A stretch of DNA of 64,000 nt from JABFSA01 sp963827515 (GCA_963827515.1 CAWHBF010000004.1:124001-188000), one strand, 5' to 3'. Shown: positions 8,784 to 18,358, numbered from the stretch's first letter. Numbers and translations are program-made. Notes: generated from the sequence alone by a model not told the origin.

Positions 8784-9669
8784 ATGGCCAAACGCAAGAG
8801 AGCGCGAGCGACGGCGCGAAAAGCCGCAAGAACCGCCCTGGGCGCGGGCCGGTTGCGCCGTGCACGTCCGGTGCGCAGGGTCGCGAAGAAGGCGGTGCAG
8901 AAGAAGGACCGTCGAAAGGCGGCCGTTCGCAAGAAGGCCCTACGCCGGTCGACCAAGAGCGCCGGACCGGCTGCCCGGAAACGCGTGGTTTCGAAGGCCT
9001 CCAGAACGAAGAAAACCGGCAAGAATCGCACCCCCCGCAGTGTGGCCCGAAAGAAGGCCGCACGTCCGGTCGTCGTACGCAAGGCGCTGAAGAAGCCGGC
9101 CCTCAGAAAGAAACCGGCGGTGGCCGCCAAGCCGGAAGCCCGGCGGGCGGTCGTTCGGCAACCGAAACGTCCCGCGACTCCCCCACCGACGGCGGGGCCC
9201 ACGGCCAAAGCACACGCCTCTCCAGCGCCGCGACGTGCGCGGCCCGCGACGACTCAGGTCGTAAGGGCCGGCAAGCCCCCAGCCCTCAATCGCGCGCGGA
9301 GAACGGTCTCGGACGAGGACTTCGCGCCGTCGCCGCCCTCGTCACTCGATTCTCGATCGCACGGCATCGGCCGCTCGATCCGGACGGCAGGAGCTCGCGG
9401 ACAAGTTCCAAAAGCACACCGAGACCAGCCCTGTGCTGACGGGCGGGGACGTTGACGGCGACTGGGAGTCGGCCTACAGCGTGGGCGACGAGGCCCCGGG
9501 AGGCGACAATCCCACGCCCGACCAGACCGTCGTGGACGACATCGGCAGCGCGTTAGGCGTGGTGTATGAGGACGACGAAGAACTGACGAGCGAGAAGAAG
9601 ATCAGCGACCGGGACAAGCACCGATGGGAGCTCGACCCGGAGTCGTCGGACGATTACGACGAACGCTGA
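8784..9669 (+). CDS. lysine/alanine-rich protein with DUF6335-like C-terminus (frameshifted)
   Basis: The first part from ATG 8784 (AAAGGA upstream as ribosome site) encodes about 190 residues rich in Lys, Arg, Ala and Pro, like histone H1-type or disordered nucleic-acid-binding tails. Near 9350 the frame changes by one base: the other frame then reads SGRQELADKFQKHTETSPVL and on through GGDVDGDWESAYSVGDEA to RDKHRWELDPESSDDYDER, which resembles the DUF6335 family. I take it as one gene with an indel, giving about 294 residues; otherwise the first frame ends at 9455. It lies between rpsA and cmk on the opposite strand and overlaps the cmk stop by 16 bases. Function unknown. Confidence 0.6.
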
Positions 9670-10313
9670 CGGACGAGCGCCATCACCGTATCCACCACGC
9701 GATCGATCGGCAAGTCCGTGGTGTCGATGTACACCGCGCCCGGCGCGATCGTGAGCGGCGAGGCTGTGCGCGTCGAATCGGCTCGATCGCGGGCGGCAAT
9801 CGACGCGGCCACAGCCGCGGTTCCGGCCTGCCCGCCGGTGTGGAGCGGATCGTTGGCTCGCCGGCGCGCCCGTTCCGCGGCTGACGCGTCGAGGTAGATC
9901 TTGACGTCCGCATCCGGAAAGACCACGGAACCGATATCGCGTCCCTCCATCACCACGCCACCGGCCTCGCCGGACTTGCGCTGACGCGCGACGAGCACTT
10001 CCCGCACACGCGGGAGCTTCGCAACCGCGGCGGCCACCTTGTCGATCTCCGGTGTGCGAATTGCGCGCGTCACATCGTGTCCATCGACCGACACGACGCC
10101 GCCCTCGACAACCACTGCGGACCGTTCCGCGAGCGCCGCTACCGCCGCCTCGTCGTCCAGGCTGATCCCGTCGGCCTCCGCCTTCCAGCCAACCGCGCGA
10201 TACATCGCTCCGGTATCGACGTGGCGATAGCCGAGCGAGTCGGCGATCGTTCGCGCGATCGTTCCCTTGCCCGCACCAGATGGGCCGTCGATGGCGATGA
10301 TGAGTTTTTTCAC
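9654..10313 (-). CDS. cmk: cytidylate kinase
   Basis: 219 residues from GTG 10313 (VKKLIIAIDGPSGAGKGT), close to the usual 220-230. An upstream ATG at 10451 would add a low-complexity leader (FESFASFESFESCGSF) that is just the translated repeat spacer, so I reject it. The P-loop GPSGAGKGT, the GYRHVDTGAMYRA nucleotide site and MEGRDIGSVVFPDA are all present. It phosphorylates CMP/dCMP. Order cmk-(opposite gene)-rpsA-HU is the widespread cmk-rpsA-ihfB cluster. Confidence 0.95.
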   Translation of the reverse strand: MKKLIIAIDGPSGAGKGTIARTIADSLGYRHVDTGAMYRAVGWKAEADGISLDDEAAVAALAERSAVVVEGGVVSVDGHDVTRAIRTPEIDKVAAAVAKLPRVREVLVARQRKSGEAGGVVMEGRDIGSVVFPDADVKIYLDASAAERARRRANDPLHTGGQAGTAAVAASIAARDRADSTRTASPLTIAPGAVYIDTTDLPIDRVVDTVMALVRQRSS

Positions 10314-10440
10314 AGAGTCGTCTCGGATCGTTCGAGACGTTCGGGTCGTTCGGGCGTTCGCGTTCTCACCCGAGAACGATCCGCACGATTCGAATGATTC
10401 GAACGATGCGAACGACTCGAAAGAAATTTCGTTCAGTGTA
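10314..10440. repeat. tandem-word inverted repeat spacer (cgttcg words)
   Basis: Left half repeats gttcgagacgttcgggtcg-type words, right half repeats gattcgaatgattcgaacg-type words; the halves are imperfect reverse complements around ttctcacccgagaa (10363-10376). It fills the divergent gap between cmk and the hydrolase gene. Promoters of both genes must lie in or near it. Confidence 0.7.
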
Positions 10441-10453
10441 ACATGCGACATTC

Positions 10454-11618
10454 ATGCGATTCCGCGGACGCACGACACTCATCATCGTCCTCGCGCTCGC
10501 CGGAATCGCCTCCTATATCGCGGCCCCGTACGCTCGTGCCGCATCGCTGTTCGTGCGTGCGGCGAATGTGGGCGGACTCATCGAAGGGATCGCCAACGCG
10601 ACGGCGCGGACCGTCACGGTGCTGCCGCGACACGTCGTGCCGACAAGACAGGGCGAGGTCGCGGCGCAGTGGTATCGCCCGAGCGGTCGCATCCGTCGCG
10701 CGACGCTCCTCATACCCGGCATTCACTCGATGGGGATCACGGAGCCACGGCTCACAGCGTTGGCCACCGACCTGGCCGGCAGCGGAGTCGCGGTCATGGC
10801 GCTCGCCCTGCCCGACCTCATGGGCTATCAGATCACCGCGCGATCCGCTGACGTGATTGAGGACGCCGTCGCCTGGATGGCGGCCCAGCCCGAGTTCGCA
10901 CCGGACGGCCGCGTGGGCATGATCGGCATCAGCTTCGCCGGAGGTCTGTCGATCGTCGCGGCGGGACGCCCGTCACTTCGCGACAAGGTCGCGTACGTCC
11001 TGTCGTTCGGCGGTCACGGCGACTTGGGACGGGTGCTCAAGTACCTGGCGACAGGTGAAGCGGTGCAAGCCCAAGGACTCGTGACGCACCCGCCTCATGA
11101 CTACGGCGTGGCCGTGATCACGTACGCCGCGGCAGACCTGCTGGTGCCGCACGAGCAGGTGGCGCCGCTTCGCGAAGGGATTCTGTACTTTCCTGCTGGC
11201 TTCGCAGCTGACGTTGGTCGACACGGACAAGGCCAATGCGGCCTTTCAGCAGGCCCGCGACATCGCCCTGAAACTACCGGAGCCGGCCGCGACCTTGCTC
11301 TCTCACGTCAACAACCGCAACGTGAGCGCCCTCGGCCCTCTGCTCGAACCGCACATCGCCCTCGAGGCCGATCCGGCGGCCTCGCCGGAGCGTGCGCCGG
11401 CTCCGCCCGCGGCGCCGGTCTTTCTGCTGCACGGCAGCGACGACATCGTCATTCCCGCCGCGGAGTCGGTGGTGCTCGCAAACCATCTCCGACAGCAGGG
11501 CGTGGACGTGCGGTTGCTGCTCAGCCAAATCATCACGCATGCCGAACTCGACCGCGCGGCAGCCATCTCGGACAGCTCGCGGCTCATCGCCTTCTGGGCG
11601 GAGGTGCTCAGGCGATAA
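10454..11618 (+). CDS. alpha/beta hydrolase, membrane-anchored or secreted (frameshifted)
   Basis: Residues 1-30 form an N-terminal hydrophobic signal/anchor. The nucleophile elbow reads GIGISF-like, actually G-I-S160-F-A-G-G, and the distal part has LLHGSDDIVIP (acid) and ITHAELDRA (histidine). The frame changes at about 11190 within tactttcctg; one extra T explains it, since the other frame continues FLLASQLTLVDTDKANAAF to the stop at 11618. About 387 residues when joined. Carboxylester or thioester hydrolase; substrate unknown. Confidence 0.7.
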
Positions 11619-11623
11619 CCTGT

Positions 11624-11715
11624 CGTTCACACTTCTATGTTCTCGCTTCTCGGTTCGTGTTCAGGTTCGGTTCGGGGTTCGGGGTTCGAGGGTTCGGGTT
11701 CGGGTTCGGGTTGAT
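11624..11715. repeat. tandem-word spacer (ttcgggttcgg), copy A of a shared element
   Basis: Begins with a unit (tgtcgttcac then cttctatgttctcgcttctc and ggttcgtgttcaggttcg) that recurs almost unchanged at 14975-15020, then runs into ttcggggttcgggttcggg words up to the rluB start. Because the two copies lie 3.3 kb apart beside unrelated genes, they are a dispersed repeat family. Confidence 0.75.
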
Positions 11716-11717
11716 TC

Positions 11718-12500
11718 ATGCAACGACTTCAGAAGATTCTCGCGCAAGCAGGTATCGCGTCACGACGCGCCGCCGAGACGCTCATCGCGGAAGGCCGCGT
11801 CTCCGTCAACGGCTCGGTCGTCCGAGAAATGGGGACGAAGGCCGACGCGGGCGTGGATGATATCCGCGTGGACGGGCGGCGAATCAAAGCGCCGCAAACG
11901 CTCCGTTACATCCTCCTCCACAAGCCGGCGGGCTACGTGTCCACCCGGGCGGATCCACAGCGCCGGCCGACGGTGCTCGATCTGCTCCAGGGCGTCCGCG
12001 AGTACATCTACCCTGTGGGCCGGCTCGACTATGACTCCGAGGGACTTCTTCTGCTCACCAACGACGGCGAGCTGGCCGCCACCCTGACGCATCCGCGACA
12101 CGGCGTCGAACGAACCTACGAGGCGCAGGTCACGGGTATGCCGGATGCGGAGGCCCTCGAGCGGCTGCGAAAGGGCATTCCGCTCGACGGGCGGCGGACG
12201 CTGCCGGCGGACGTGGCGGTTCTCAACCGAGGACGCGGTGATCGCCACGTGGTGCTGGTGATCACGATTCGCGAGGGACGCAATCGGCAGGTGCGCCGCA
12301 TGTGCGAGGCGGTGGGCCATCCGGTCCGCACGCTGACCCGCACGCGTATCGGACCGCTCGAGGATCGCCGGCTCAAGCCCGGTCGCTGGCGCGAACTGAC
12401 ACCCCAGGAAATCAGGACGCTGAAGACTCTGGCAGCTCGTCCCCCGGCCGCTCGCCCTCGGCGAGCGGCAAGAGCCCCTCGCGCGGCTCGAGCTCGCTGA
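11718..12500 (+). CDS. 23S rRNA pseudouridine synthase, RluB/RsuA family
   Basis: 260 residues: S4 RNA-binding domain at about 1-60, then the catalytic domain with the GRLDYDSEG motif (catalytic Asp104) and the EGRNRQVRRM motif. It converts uridine to pseudouridine in rRNA, probably in the large subunit. The C-terminus is an Ala/Arg/Pro tail that overlaps scpB tail-to-tail by 89 bases. rluB next to scpAB is a widely conserved neighbourhood. Confidence 0.9.
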   Translation: MQRLQKILAQAGIASRRAAETLIAEGRVSVNGSVVREMGTKADAGVDDIRVDGRRIKAPQTLRYILLHKPAGYVSTRADPQRRPTVLDLLQGVREYIYPVGRLDYDSEGLLLLTNDGELAATLTHPRHGVERTYEAQVTGMPDAEALERLRKGIPLDGRRTLPADVAVLNRGRGDRHVVLVITIREGRNRQVRRMCEAVGHPVRTLTRTRIGPLEDRRLKPGRWRELTPQEIRTLKTLAARPPAARPRRAARAPRAARAR

Positions 12501-13083
12501 GTCCGCCCGGGGGATCGAAACCGAGCGCCTCGGCCATGTCCCCGATCTTCGGGAGGTCTCCAAGGTCCCTGAGGCCGAAGCGAATCAGGAACTCCTTCGT
12601 CGTGGCGTAGAGAAACGGCCGTCCCACGACGTTCTTGCGACCGACGATCTTGATCAGATGACGCTCGAGGAGCGTGGCGAGCACCCCCGAGGTGTTGACG
12701 CCGCGCACTTCGGAAATCTCCAGCGCGGTGATTGGCTGCTTGTACGCGATCACGGCCAGCGTCTCGAGCGCCTGCACCGTCAATTTCTGCGTGGAGCGCT
12801 CGTGAAACAGCCGACGGACCCACTCGTGCAGCTCTGGTCTGGTCACGATCTGAAACCCGCCGGCCACCTCGACGCACTGGAGGCCCGGCCGCTGCTCGTA
12901 GTCGGCCTTGAGCGCTTCGACGGCCGCGACCACATCTTCCTGTGGCTCATCGGCCAGCAGCTTGAAAAGCATCTTGAACGTCACCGGCTCCGGTGAGGCA
13001 AAGATCAGCGCTTCCACGATGGCCCTGAGCTCGGCCGAGGCCGTCCCGACGGACGACGTGTGAGTGTTCTGCTCGTCTGCCAT
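12412..13083 (-). CDS. scpB: segregation and condensation protein B
   Basis: 223 residues with the two winged-helix domains of ScpB; motifs RAIVEALIFASPEPVT near the start and YKQPITALEISEVRGVN in the middle are characteristic. ScpB joins ScpA and SMC in the condensin complex. Its last about 30 codons (Leu/Glu/Pro/Ser-rich) overlap the 3' end of rluB on the other strand, an unusually long overlap. Confidence 0.95.
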   Translation of the reverse strand: MADEQNTHTSSVGTASAELRAIVEALIFASPEPVTFKMLFKLLADEPQEDVVAAVEALKADYEQRPGLQCVEVAGGFQIVTRPELHEWVRRLFHERSTQKLTVQALETLAVIAYKQPITALEISEVRGVNTSGVLATLLERHLIKIVGRKNVVGRPFLYATTKEFLIRFGLRDLGDLPKIGDMAEALGFDPPGGLSELEPREGLLPLAEGERPGDELPESSAS

Positions 13084-13177
13084 CTCTTCTCCTGCCGGGT
13101 CTGCTTCGCGGCAGCCGGCCTACGTATGTTCGCACGTTCTACGTTCGTAGGGCGGGTGCCGCGGAGCGGACCCGCCG

Positions 13178-13987
13178 TCACGAATTCTGCGGATCCCCGA
13201 TCGGGTGCGGCGCGTCCGCGGGCCGCGCGCGTTTGTACACTCGAATCGCCCCGAAGCTCCCTGCCTGGGTGGTTCGAATCAGTTTCAGCCGGATCATCTC
13301 GAGCAGGGCGAGAAACGTTACGATCAAGAAGCTTCGTGATCCGTCGCCGTCCAGGAACATTTCCTCGAATCCACACGCTTCCGTCTCTGACAACCGCGCC
13401 AGGAGCTGGCGGATGCGATCTTCGATCGAGATCTGATCCGGCGGCAGGACCATCGGCGGGCGACGGCTCGCACGTTCGAGCACGCCACGGAATGCGGCCA
13501 GCAGGCTGAAGAGGTCCACTTCGAGCTCCGGCTCGAACGCCTCGCCGGCGGCGGCGGCGACACTGGCATCCGGGCGGCCGAACTGTGCGCCTCGCAACGT
13601 CTCCCGGTCGTGGAGCATGTCTGCGGCCGCCTTGTATTTCTCGTGCTCCAGCAAGCGGCGAACGAGCGCCTCTCTCGGATCCTCCTCGGGATCGGTGTCA
13701 TCCTGGGTAGGGTCCGGACGCGGAAGCAGCGTGCGCGACTTGATGTGAATCAGCGTCGCGGCCATCACCAGGAACTCCCCGGCTACGTCGAGGTTCATCT
13801 CTTCCATCAACTTGATGTAGCCGAGATACTGCTCGGTGATCAGCGCGATCGGGATGTCGTAGATGTTCACCTCGCTCTTGCGAATCAGATGCAAGAGGAG
13901 ATCGAGCGGGCCCTCGAAAGAATCGAGCTTGACCCGGTAGGCGTCGGCCGACGACTCGAATCCGTGATCTTGCATGGTGACGATCAA
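13178..13987 (-). CDS. scpA: segregation and condensation protein A
   Basis: 269 residues; DSFEGPLDLLLHLIRKSEVNIYDIPI-type kleisin N-terminus at residues about 22-47 and a C-terminal winged helix (FLALLEMIRLKLIR). ScpA is the kleisin bridging SMC and ScpB. ATG 13987 overlaps the trpS stop by four bases, so it is probably translationally coupled. A 94-base gap with a GC-rich hairpin separates it from scpB. Confidence 0.95.
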   Translation of the reverse strand: MIVTMQDHGFESSADAYRVKLDSFEGPLDLLLHLIRKSEVNIYDIPIALITEQYLGYIKLMEEMNLDVAGEFLVMAATLIHIKSRTLLPRPDPTQDDTDPEEDPREALVRRLLEHEKYKAAADMLHDRETLRGAQFGRPDASVAAAAGEAFEPELEVDLFSLLAAFRGVLERASRRPPMVLPPDQISIEDRIRQLLARLSETEACGFEEMFLDGDGSRSFLIVTFLALLEMIRLKLIRTTQAGSFGAIRVYKRARPADAPHPIGDPQNS

Positions 13988-14980
13988 TACCGAAGCTTCA
14001 CCGCATCGCGCACCCGGCCCATCGTCTCCTGTGCGACGACACGTGCCTTCCGCGACCCTTCAACGACGATCTCTCGAACTCGATCGGGCTTTGCGCTCAC
14101 CTCGCGCCGGCGCTCGCGCATGGGCTCGAGCATCGCGTTCATCGCGTGCGAGAGCTTCGTCTTGACCTCCACGTCACCGACCGTGCCCGCCCGGTAGCGG
14201 GTCTTGAGATCCTCCACTTCCGCCACATCCGGATTGAAGGCGTCGTGGTAGATGAACACGGGGTTGCCTTCGACGGTGCCAGGGATGTCTGCTCGAATCC
14301 GCTTGGGATCCGTGTACATCTGGCGCACCTTCTTGGTGACGGCGGCACTGTCGTCGAGTAAGTCGATCGTGTTGCCGTAGCTCTTGCTCATCTTGCGATT
14401 GTCGAGACCCGGCAGGCGTGACACCGGTGTCAGGAGGGGCTGGGGCTCCACGAGCACCTCACCATAGAACTGATTGAAGCGACGCACGACCTCGCGCGAC
14501 AGCTCGAGGTGCGGCACCTGGTCGTCGCCCACCGGAACGAAACGGCCGTCGTACATCGCCACATCGGCGGTCTGCAAGAGCGGATATCCAAGGAAGCCGA
14601 GCGTTGAGAGGTCCTTCTCGGTCAGCTGCGTCTGTTGTTCCTTGTACGTGGGCACGCGTTCGAGCCACGGAATCGGCACCACCATCGATAACAGCAGGAA
14701 GAGCTCCGCATGCTCCGGCACGAGCGACTGCACGAAGATCGGTACTGCGCTCGGGATCGATACCGGCGGCAATCCAGTCGGAGACGTTGTCGAGGGCGTA
14801 ACCGGTGATTCCACCGGTGCTGGCATAGTCACTCGTCAGGGCATGCCAATCCGCCACGAAATAGAAGCAGTCGTATCGCTCCTGGAGCGTCGTCCAGTTC
14901 CTCAGCGCACCGACCAGGTGCCCGATGTGGAGCGGCCCAGTCGGCCGCATACCGCTCACCACACGAGATCTGTCGTTCAC
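13984..14980 (-). CDS. trpS: tryptophan--tRNA ligase (frameshifted in this sequence)
   Basis: The N-terminal part (start ATG 14980) has the class I HIGH motif PTGPLHIGHLVG; the C-terminal part has KMSKS (RKMSKSYGNT). They are in different frames: after DPERS the correct reading jumps to IFVQSLVPEHAEL near 14750, explained by one extra base in an accg context. Joined length about 331 residues, normal for TrpRS. Since this gene is essential and no second copy is seen here, an assembly error is likelier than loss. Upstream: M50 protease; downstream: scpA. Confidence 0.9.
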
Positions 14981-15105
14981 GCTTCTATCTTCTCGCTTCT
15001 CGGTTCGTGTTCAGGTTCGATTGCGAACCCGAACCCGAACCCGAACCCCGAATCTGAACCGAACCTGAACACGAACCGAGCACGAAGAACCCAGAAGGGT
15101 GAACG
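14975..15105. repeat. tandem-word inverted repeat, copy B of the 11624 element
   Basis: Shares almost the whole cttct...ggttcgtgttcaggttcg unit with 11624-11670. Here the unit is followed by cgaacccgaaccc words and then by cgaacctgaacacgaaccg, an exact reverse complement of ggttcg-type left arm, making a perfect stem of about 20 bp around a roughly 40-base loop. It lies between two minus-strand genes (trpS and the M50 protease). Confidence 0.8.
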
Positions 15106-15112
15106 ACAACGT

Positions 15113-15748
15113 TCACATCAACCACCTGACGAGTCTCTCCGCGACAGGCCACGCAATGGTGTCGAGCAGACCGCTCAGCATCAAACCGTAGAGGATGAGA
15201 AACCCGTACGGACGCAGGCGATCGAAGGCATCGGCCAAGGGACCACTCAGCAGGCCCGCGAGCACGTTGCCCCCATCGAGCGGTGGTACGGGCACCATGT
15301 TGAACACTGCCAGAAAGATGTTGCTCACCAGAACAGTCTGCAGCGCGGCCGATACCGGGGGCGATCCGGCGACGACTTGCAGCAGGATCGCCGCGATCAC
15401 GGCCAGAACGATGTTGCTCGCCGGGCCGGCAGCCGCGATGACCATGAACTTCTGGCGATAGTGTGGACGGAGCGCCGCCAGACTGACCGGCACGGGCTTC
15501 GCCCAGCCGATGAGCGGCAGGTTGGTCAAGATCGCGATCAATGGAAACAGCAGCGTGCCGATCGGATCGATATGGACAGCGGGATTGAGCGACAGACGAC
15601 CCAAGTTACGCGCCGTCGGATCTCCGAGCCGATCCGCCGCCCACGCGTGCGCCGCTTCGTGCACCGTCAGAGAACCGATGAGGATGAGCAGCCAGATCAG
15701 GAGCTGGACGAAATCGATGTTCGGCAACGACCGAACAGCGTACCACAA
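15113..15748 (-). CDS. site-2 protease family (M50) membrane metalloprotease
   Basis: 211 residues, five to six hydrophobic segments. Zinc ligands H30-E-A-A-H34 in helix 1 and the distal N-x-x-P-x-P-P-L-D158-G motif are intact, the short FtsH-independent rhomboid-like M50B type (YwhC/Rip-like). It cleaves membrane substrates inside the bilayer. Gene order M50-trpS-scpA-scpB-rluB is common in several phyla and supports the calls. Confidence 0.92.
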   Translation of the reverse strand: MWYAVRSLPNIDFVQLLIWLLILIGSLTVHEAAHAWAADRLGDPTARNLGRLSLNPAVHIDPIGTLLFPLIAILTNLPLIGWAKPVPVSLAALRPHYRQKFMVIAAAGPASNIVLAVIAAILLQVVAGSPPVSAALQTVLVSNIFLAVFNMVPVPPLDGGNVLAGLLSGPLADAFDRLRPYGFLILYGLMLSGLLDTIAWPVAERLVRWLM

Positions 15749-16389
15749 GGGCCCGAGCCCAGGGACCGCGTCTCAGACTCCAGGTCGCTGGGCTCGCATC
15801 GAACTCTTGCAATTACTCGTCCCTCTCGCCTAGAGCCCCGAGGGAGCCGCTCCATGATCCGCGCCACCGCCTCGTCGATCCGTTGCTCCATGAATGTCTG
15901 GTCGTCGATGGCGCCGTCAATGCTCCCTTCCGCCCAACCACGCCAGACGAGCCGTTTGGTGCGTGCATCGACGAGATCGACGACGATCGTGCCAGCGTCG
16001 AACACGTAGGGCTCGGGCGGGTCGCAGGTCGTCTGGTCGTTGGCGCAGGTGGCCAGATACGGCTGATCAAGGCCGTTGGGATTGACCTCCTGCGCGACGC
16101 TGGCGTGATAGTGGGCCACCAGGTCCGGTCCGTCCGCGCTGATCTTCTCGAATCCCCGATCACCCAACCATTTGTCGACCTGCGCCTGAATCCGCTCGCC
16201 GAAAAACGTGTTGTTGTCGAGTCGAGGATCGCCGGTGGACTGAGCATCGGCCGGCGCCCAGTGATAGGTGCGATACCGCGTGATGTCCACGCCGCGCTCG
16301 ACGAACGAATTCACCTGCATCGTTGCGCACGCGGTGACCGTGAGGGTGCTCAGTGCTGCGGCCGCCAGGGCAAGTCGTGTCAGAGTCAT
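15697..16389 (-). CDS. DUF4136 lipoprotein
   Basis: About 230 residues. Signal peptide with lipobox LTVTAC (Cys21), then the DUF4136 core with the YRTYHWAP motif, PDLVAHYHAS, and the conserved VDLVDARTKRLVWRGWAEG block. Likely outer-membrane-facing lipoprotein of unknown role. The last about 40 residues are low quality in character and overlap the M50 start by 52 bases, so the true C-terminus may lie near 15840 with an indel. Confidence 0.8.
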   Translation of the reverse strand: MTLTRLALAAAALSTLTVTACATMQVNSFVERGVDITRYRTYHWAPADAQSTGDPRLDNNTFFGERIQAQVDKWLGDRGFEKISADGPDLVAHYHASVAQEVNPNGLDQPYLATCANDQTTCDPPEPYVFDAGTIVVDLVDARTKRLVWRGWAEGSIDGAIDDQTFMEQRIDEAVARIMERLPRGSRREGRVIARVRCEPSDLESETRSLGSGPCGTLFGRCRTSISSSS

Positions 16390-16403
16390 TGTCTCGTCTC
16401 CAG

Positions 16404-16948
16404 TCAGAGCGGCCGCGGAAATCTCTCGAACATGCGCGTGACCGCCTCGTCGATCTGCCGCGCCATCGTGTCCTGGTTCTCGAGCATGCCCTTCACTGAA
16501 TTCTGGGCCCAGCCACGCCAGAGCAGCCGGTTCGTGCGGGCATCCAGCACGTCGATGACCAGTGTGCCGGCCTCATACGATACGGTGGCAGGCGTGCAGC
16601 CCTCCCCGGGACAATAGCCGCGGTTGACGTCGACTTGGTCGATGTCGATGCGCTCGCTGATGTTCGCGTGGAAGTGAATCCGCAGGTCGGGCGTTCCAGT
16701 CGCCGCCCATTCAAGACCTCTGGCAGCCATCGCCTTCTCAACGGCGCCCTGCACGTGATCCAGGAAGAACGGGTCCTTGTCGAGCCGGGCATCCCCGAGC
16801 GGCAGCGCGTCGGCCGGGCCCCAGTCGAAGGTGTGATACTTCGCGATGTCAAGGCCGCGCTCCACGTGTGAACTCACGCTCATCGTGGCGCAGCCCGTGA
16901 TGGCCGTCATGCGATCGCGGCCAGTGTCAGTTGTGTTAGTCGTCGCAT
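16404..16948 (-). CDS. DUF4136 lipoprotein, paralogue (frameshift in signal peptide)
   Basis: The core reads YHTFDWGPADA, PDLRIHFHANIS and IDVLDARTNRLLWRGWAQ, clearly paralogous to the neighbour. The probable start ATG 16948 encodes MRRLTQLTLAAIA in one frame, and the lipobox TAITGC continues in another, with the break at about 16910. So the lipoprotein signal is intact except for a one-base change. The two paralogues are 14 bases apart and form an operon. Confidence 0.75.
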
Positions 16949-17105
16949 GGTGGAGACCCTCCGTGGCGCCCGTCGCTTCGGAGCGCAGCGTCAATCAATC
17001 GTGCAAGCAAGGTGCCGTCCGAAACCTGAGCGCCGCGTCCTCGTCAGCGCAGCGCCGCTGCCGGCCTCGCGTCCGCCCAGCGCGCACGGGAAGCCGGCAA
17101 CGCAA

Positions 17106-17893
17106 TCATTGCCACCACATCTCGCGATGGATCCGCCAGGCGTCGTCGCTCTGCATCCACAGTTGGACATAGTGGCCCTTGGTCGTCCGGCCTTTCTCTG
17201 ACACCTCGTACTCGCCCTCGAGATGCGCGAGATCGCCAGCCAGATAGACGTCGCTCAACACGAGTGTCGTCTTCGGCTCGGCGCTGCCGAAGTCGCCCTT
17301 CCAGAACGCACCGATTGCGTCTTTCCCCACCACGCTGCCGCTCGGCTGCGTCGACAACATCGCATTCTGGTCGTAGAGGGCGGTGAGCGACGCCGCATCG
17401 CCAGCGTTGTAGGCGGTCATCCAGAGTGACTGCAGCCTCTCCGCCATCGAAGCGTCACGTTGCGCCAACGGGTCCAGGCGCCAGATCTCGTGCTGAATCT
17501 TCCGTTGAGCCGTCAGAAGTGACGACCGCCAGAGACTGCTGGTCGTTGGCCCTGTCCAGGACAACCGCACCCTTCATGACGCGACCTCGTAGATGCCGTC
17601 GACTGTGCAGCAGGTCGCCTTGTGTGACCGAACTCTCGGGCGTCAGCTTCGTGACTGCAGCCATCACCCGCTCCGATGTCCTCCCGCCAGAACGACTCGA
17701 TGTCGCTGCGCCCGGTGACGACGCCTCCTGTAGGGGGAATGGAACGAGCATCTTCGGCATAAAGCGCGGCCACGGCCGCGGCATCGCCAGCGTTTGAGGC
17801 GTCGACCCACGCTGTCGTCACCTGGTTGGTCGCTGCTTCGTTCACCGCTACGGGTGCACCACCGCAGGCGGCGAAACTGCCACCCAGGATCAT
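17106..17893 (-). CDS. tandem NTF2-like (SnoaL/DUF4440) lipoprotein, multiple frameshifts
   Basis: N-terminal piece: ILGGSFAAC lipobox-like signal followed by an NTF2-like half (WVDASNAGDAAAVAALYAEDA). C-terminal piece: a second NTF2-like domain (WMTAYNAGDAASLTALYDQNA...ISHREMWWQ-like end with WRIHREMWWQ). The middle (RVMAAVTKLTPESSVTQGDL) is in a third frame. At least two indels separate the parts. NTF2-like domains of this type bind small ligands or act as hydrolase/isomerase scaffolds; function unknown. Confidence 0.55.
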
Positions 17894-18007
17894 GGTGAGC
17901 GCTCCCAGGATGAATCGATGACCGATCTCGCTCTTCGCGCGCCGTGCTGCCTGACTTTCATGCCAACTCCTTCATCGTCCGTCGTGAGTCGTGAACACGG
18001 GCGCTGT

Positions 18008-18034
18008 GTATATCGCATTGTGCAAGCGATATAC
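18008..18034. promoter_or_regulatory. perfect palindrome GTATATCGC-N9-GCGATATAC
   Basis: Two 9-base arms in exact inverted orientation with centre-to-centre spacing of about 18 bases, AT-rich in a GC-rich region. Size and symmetry suit a dimeric regulator site. It lies 115 bases upstream of the NTF2-like gene and about 350 upstream of the sigma54 promoter of the USP gene, a distance compatible with an enhancer. Confidence 0.55.
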
Positions 18035-18358
18035 GTAGATAAGCTCCGTCAACCGCAGATGCGACAGGACTGGATACCGTCGGCGGCTGGCCGCGCCTGG
18101 CGCTTCAATGATCGTGAGAAGCCGGCAGCGTTGCTCTTCCTGGCGATCCTGACCAGGCGGCAGGAACCGCGACCCCAGGTCGAATCGCACGTGATGGTGC
18201 AGCCCTCGCGGCGAACATTTCGGAGAGGGCCGCTGCCAATTTCGCGTCGCCCGGCGTGCCCAAAAGGGCGGTGATACAGCGCCCAGGATCTGAAGGACAG
18301 ACGAGGGCATTGACGCGACACGCCTCCAGCGATACGGCGCGCTCAATCCTTCGGCACC

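Noticed and set aside
10314..10451. N-terminal extension of cmk
   Set aside because: Ser/Phe/Glu repeats are the translated inverted-repeat spacer; GTG 10313 gives family length.
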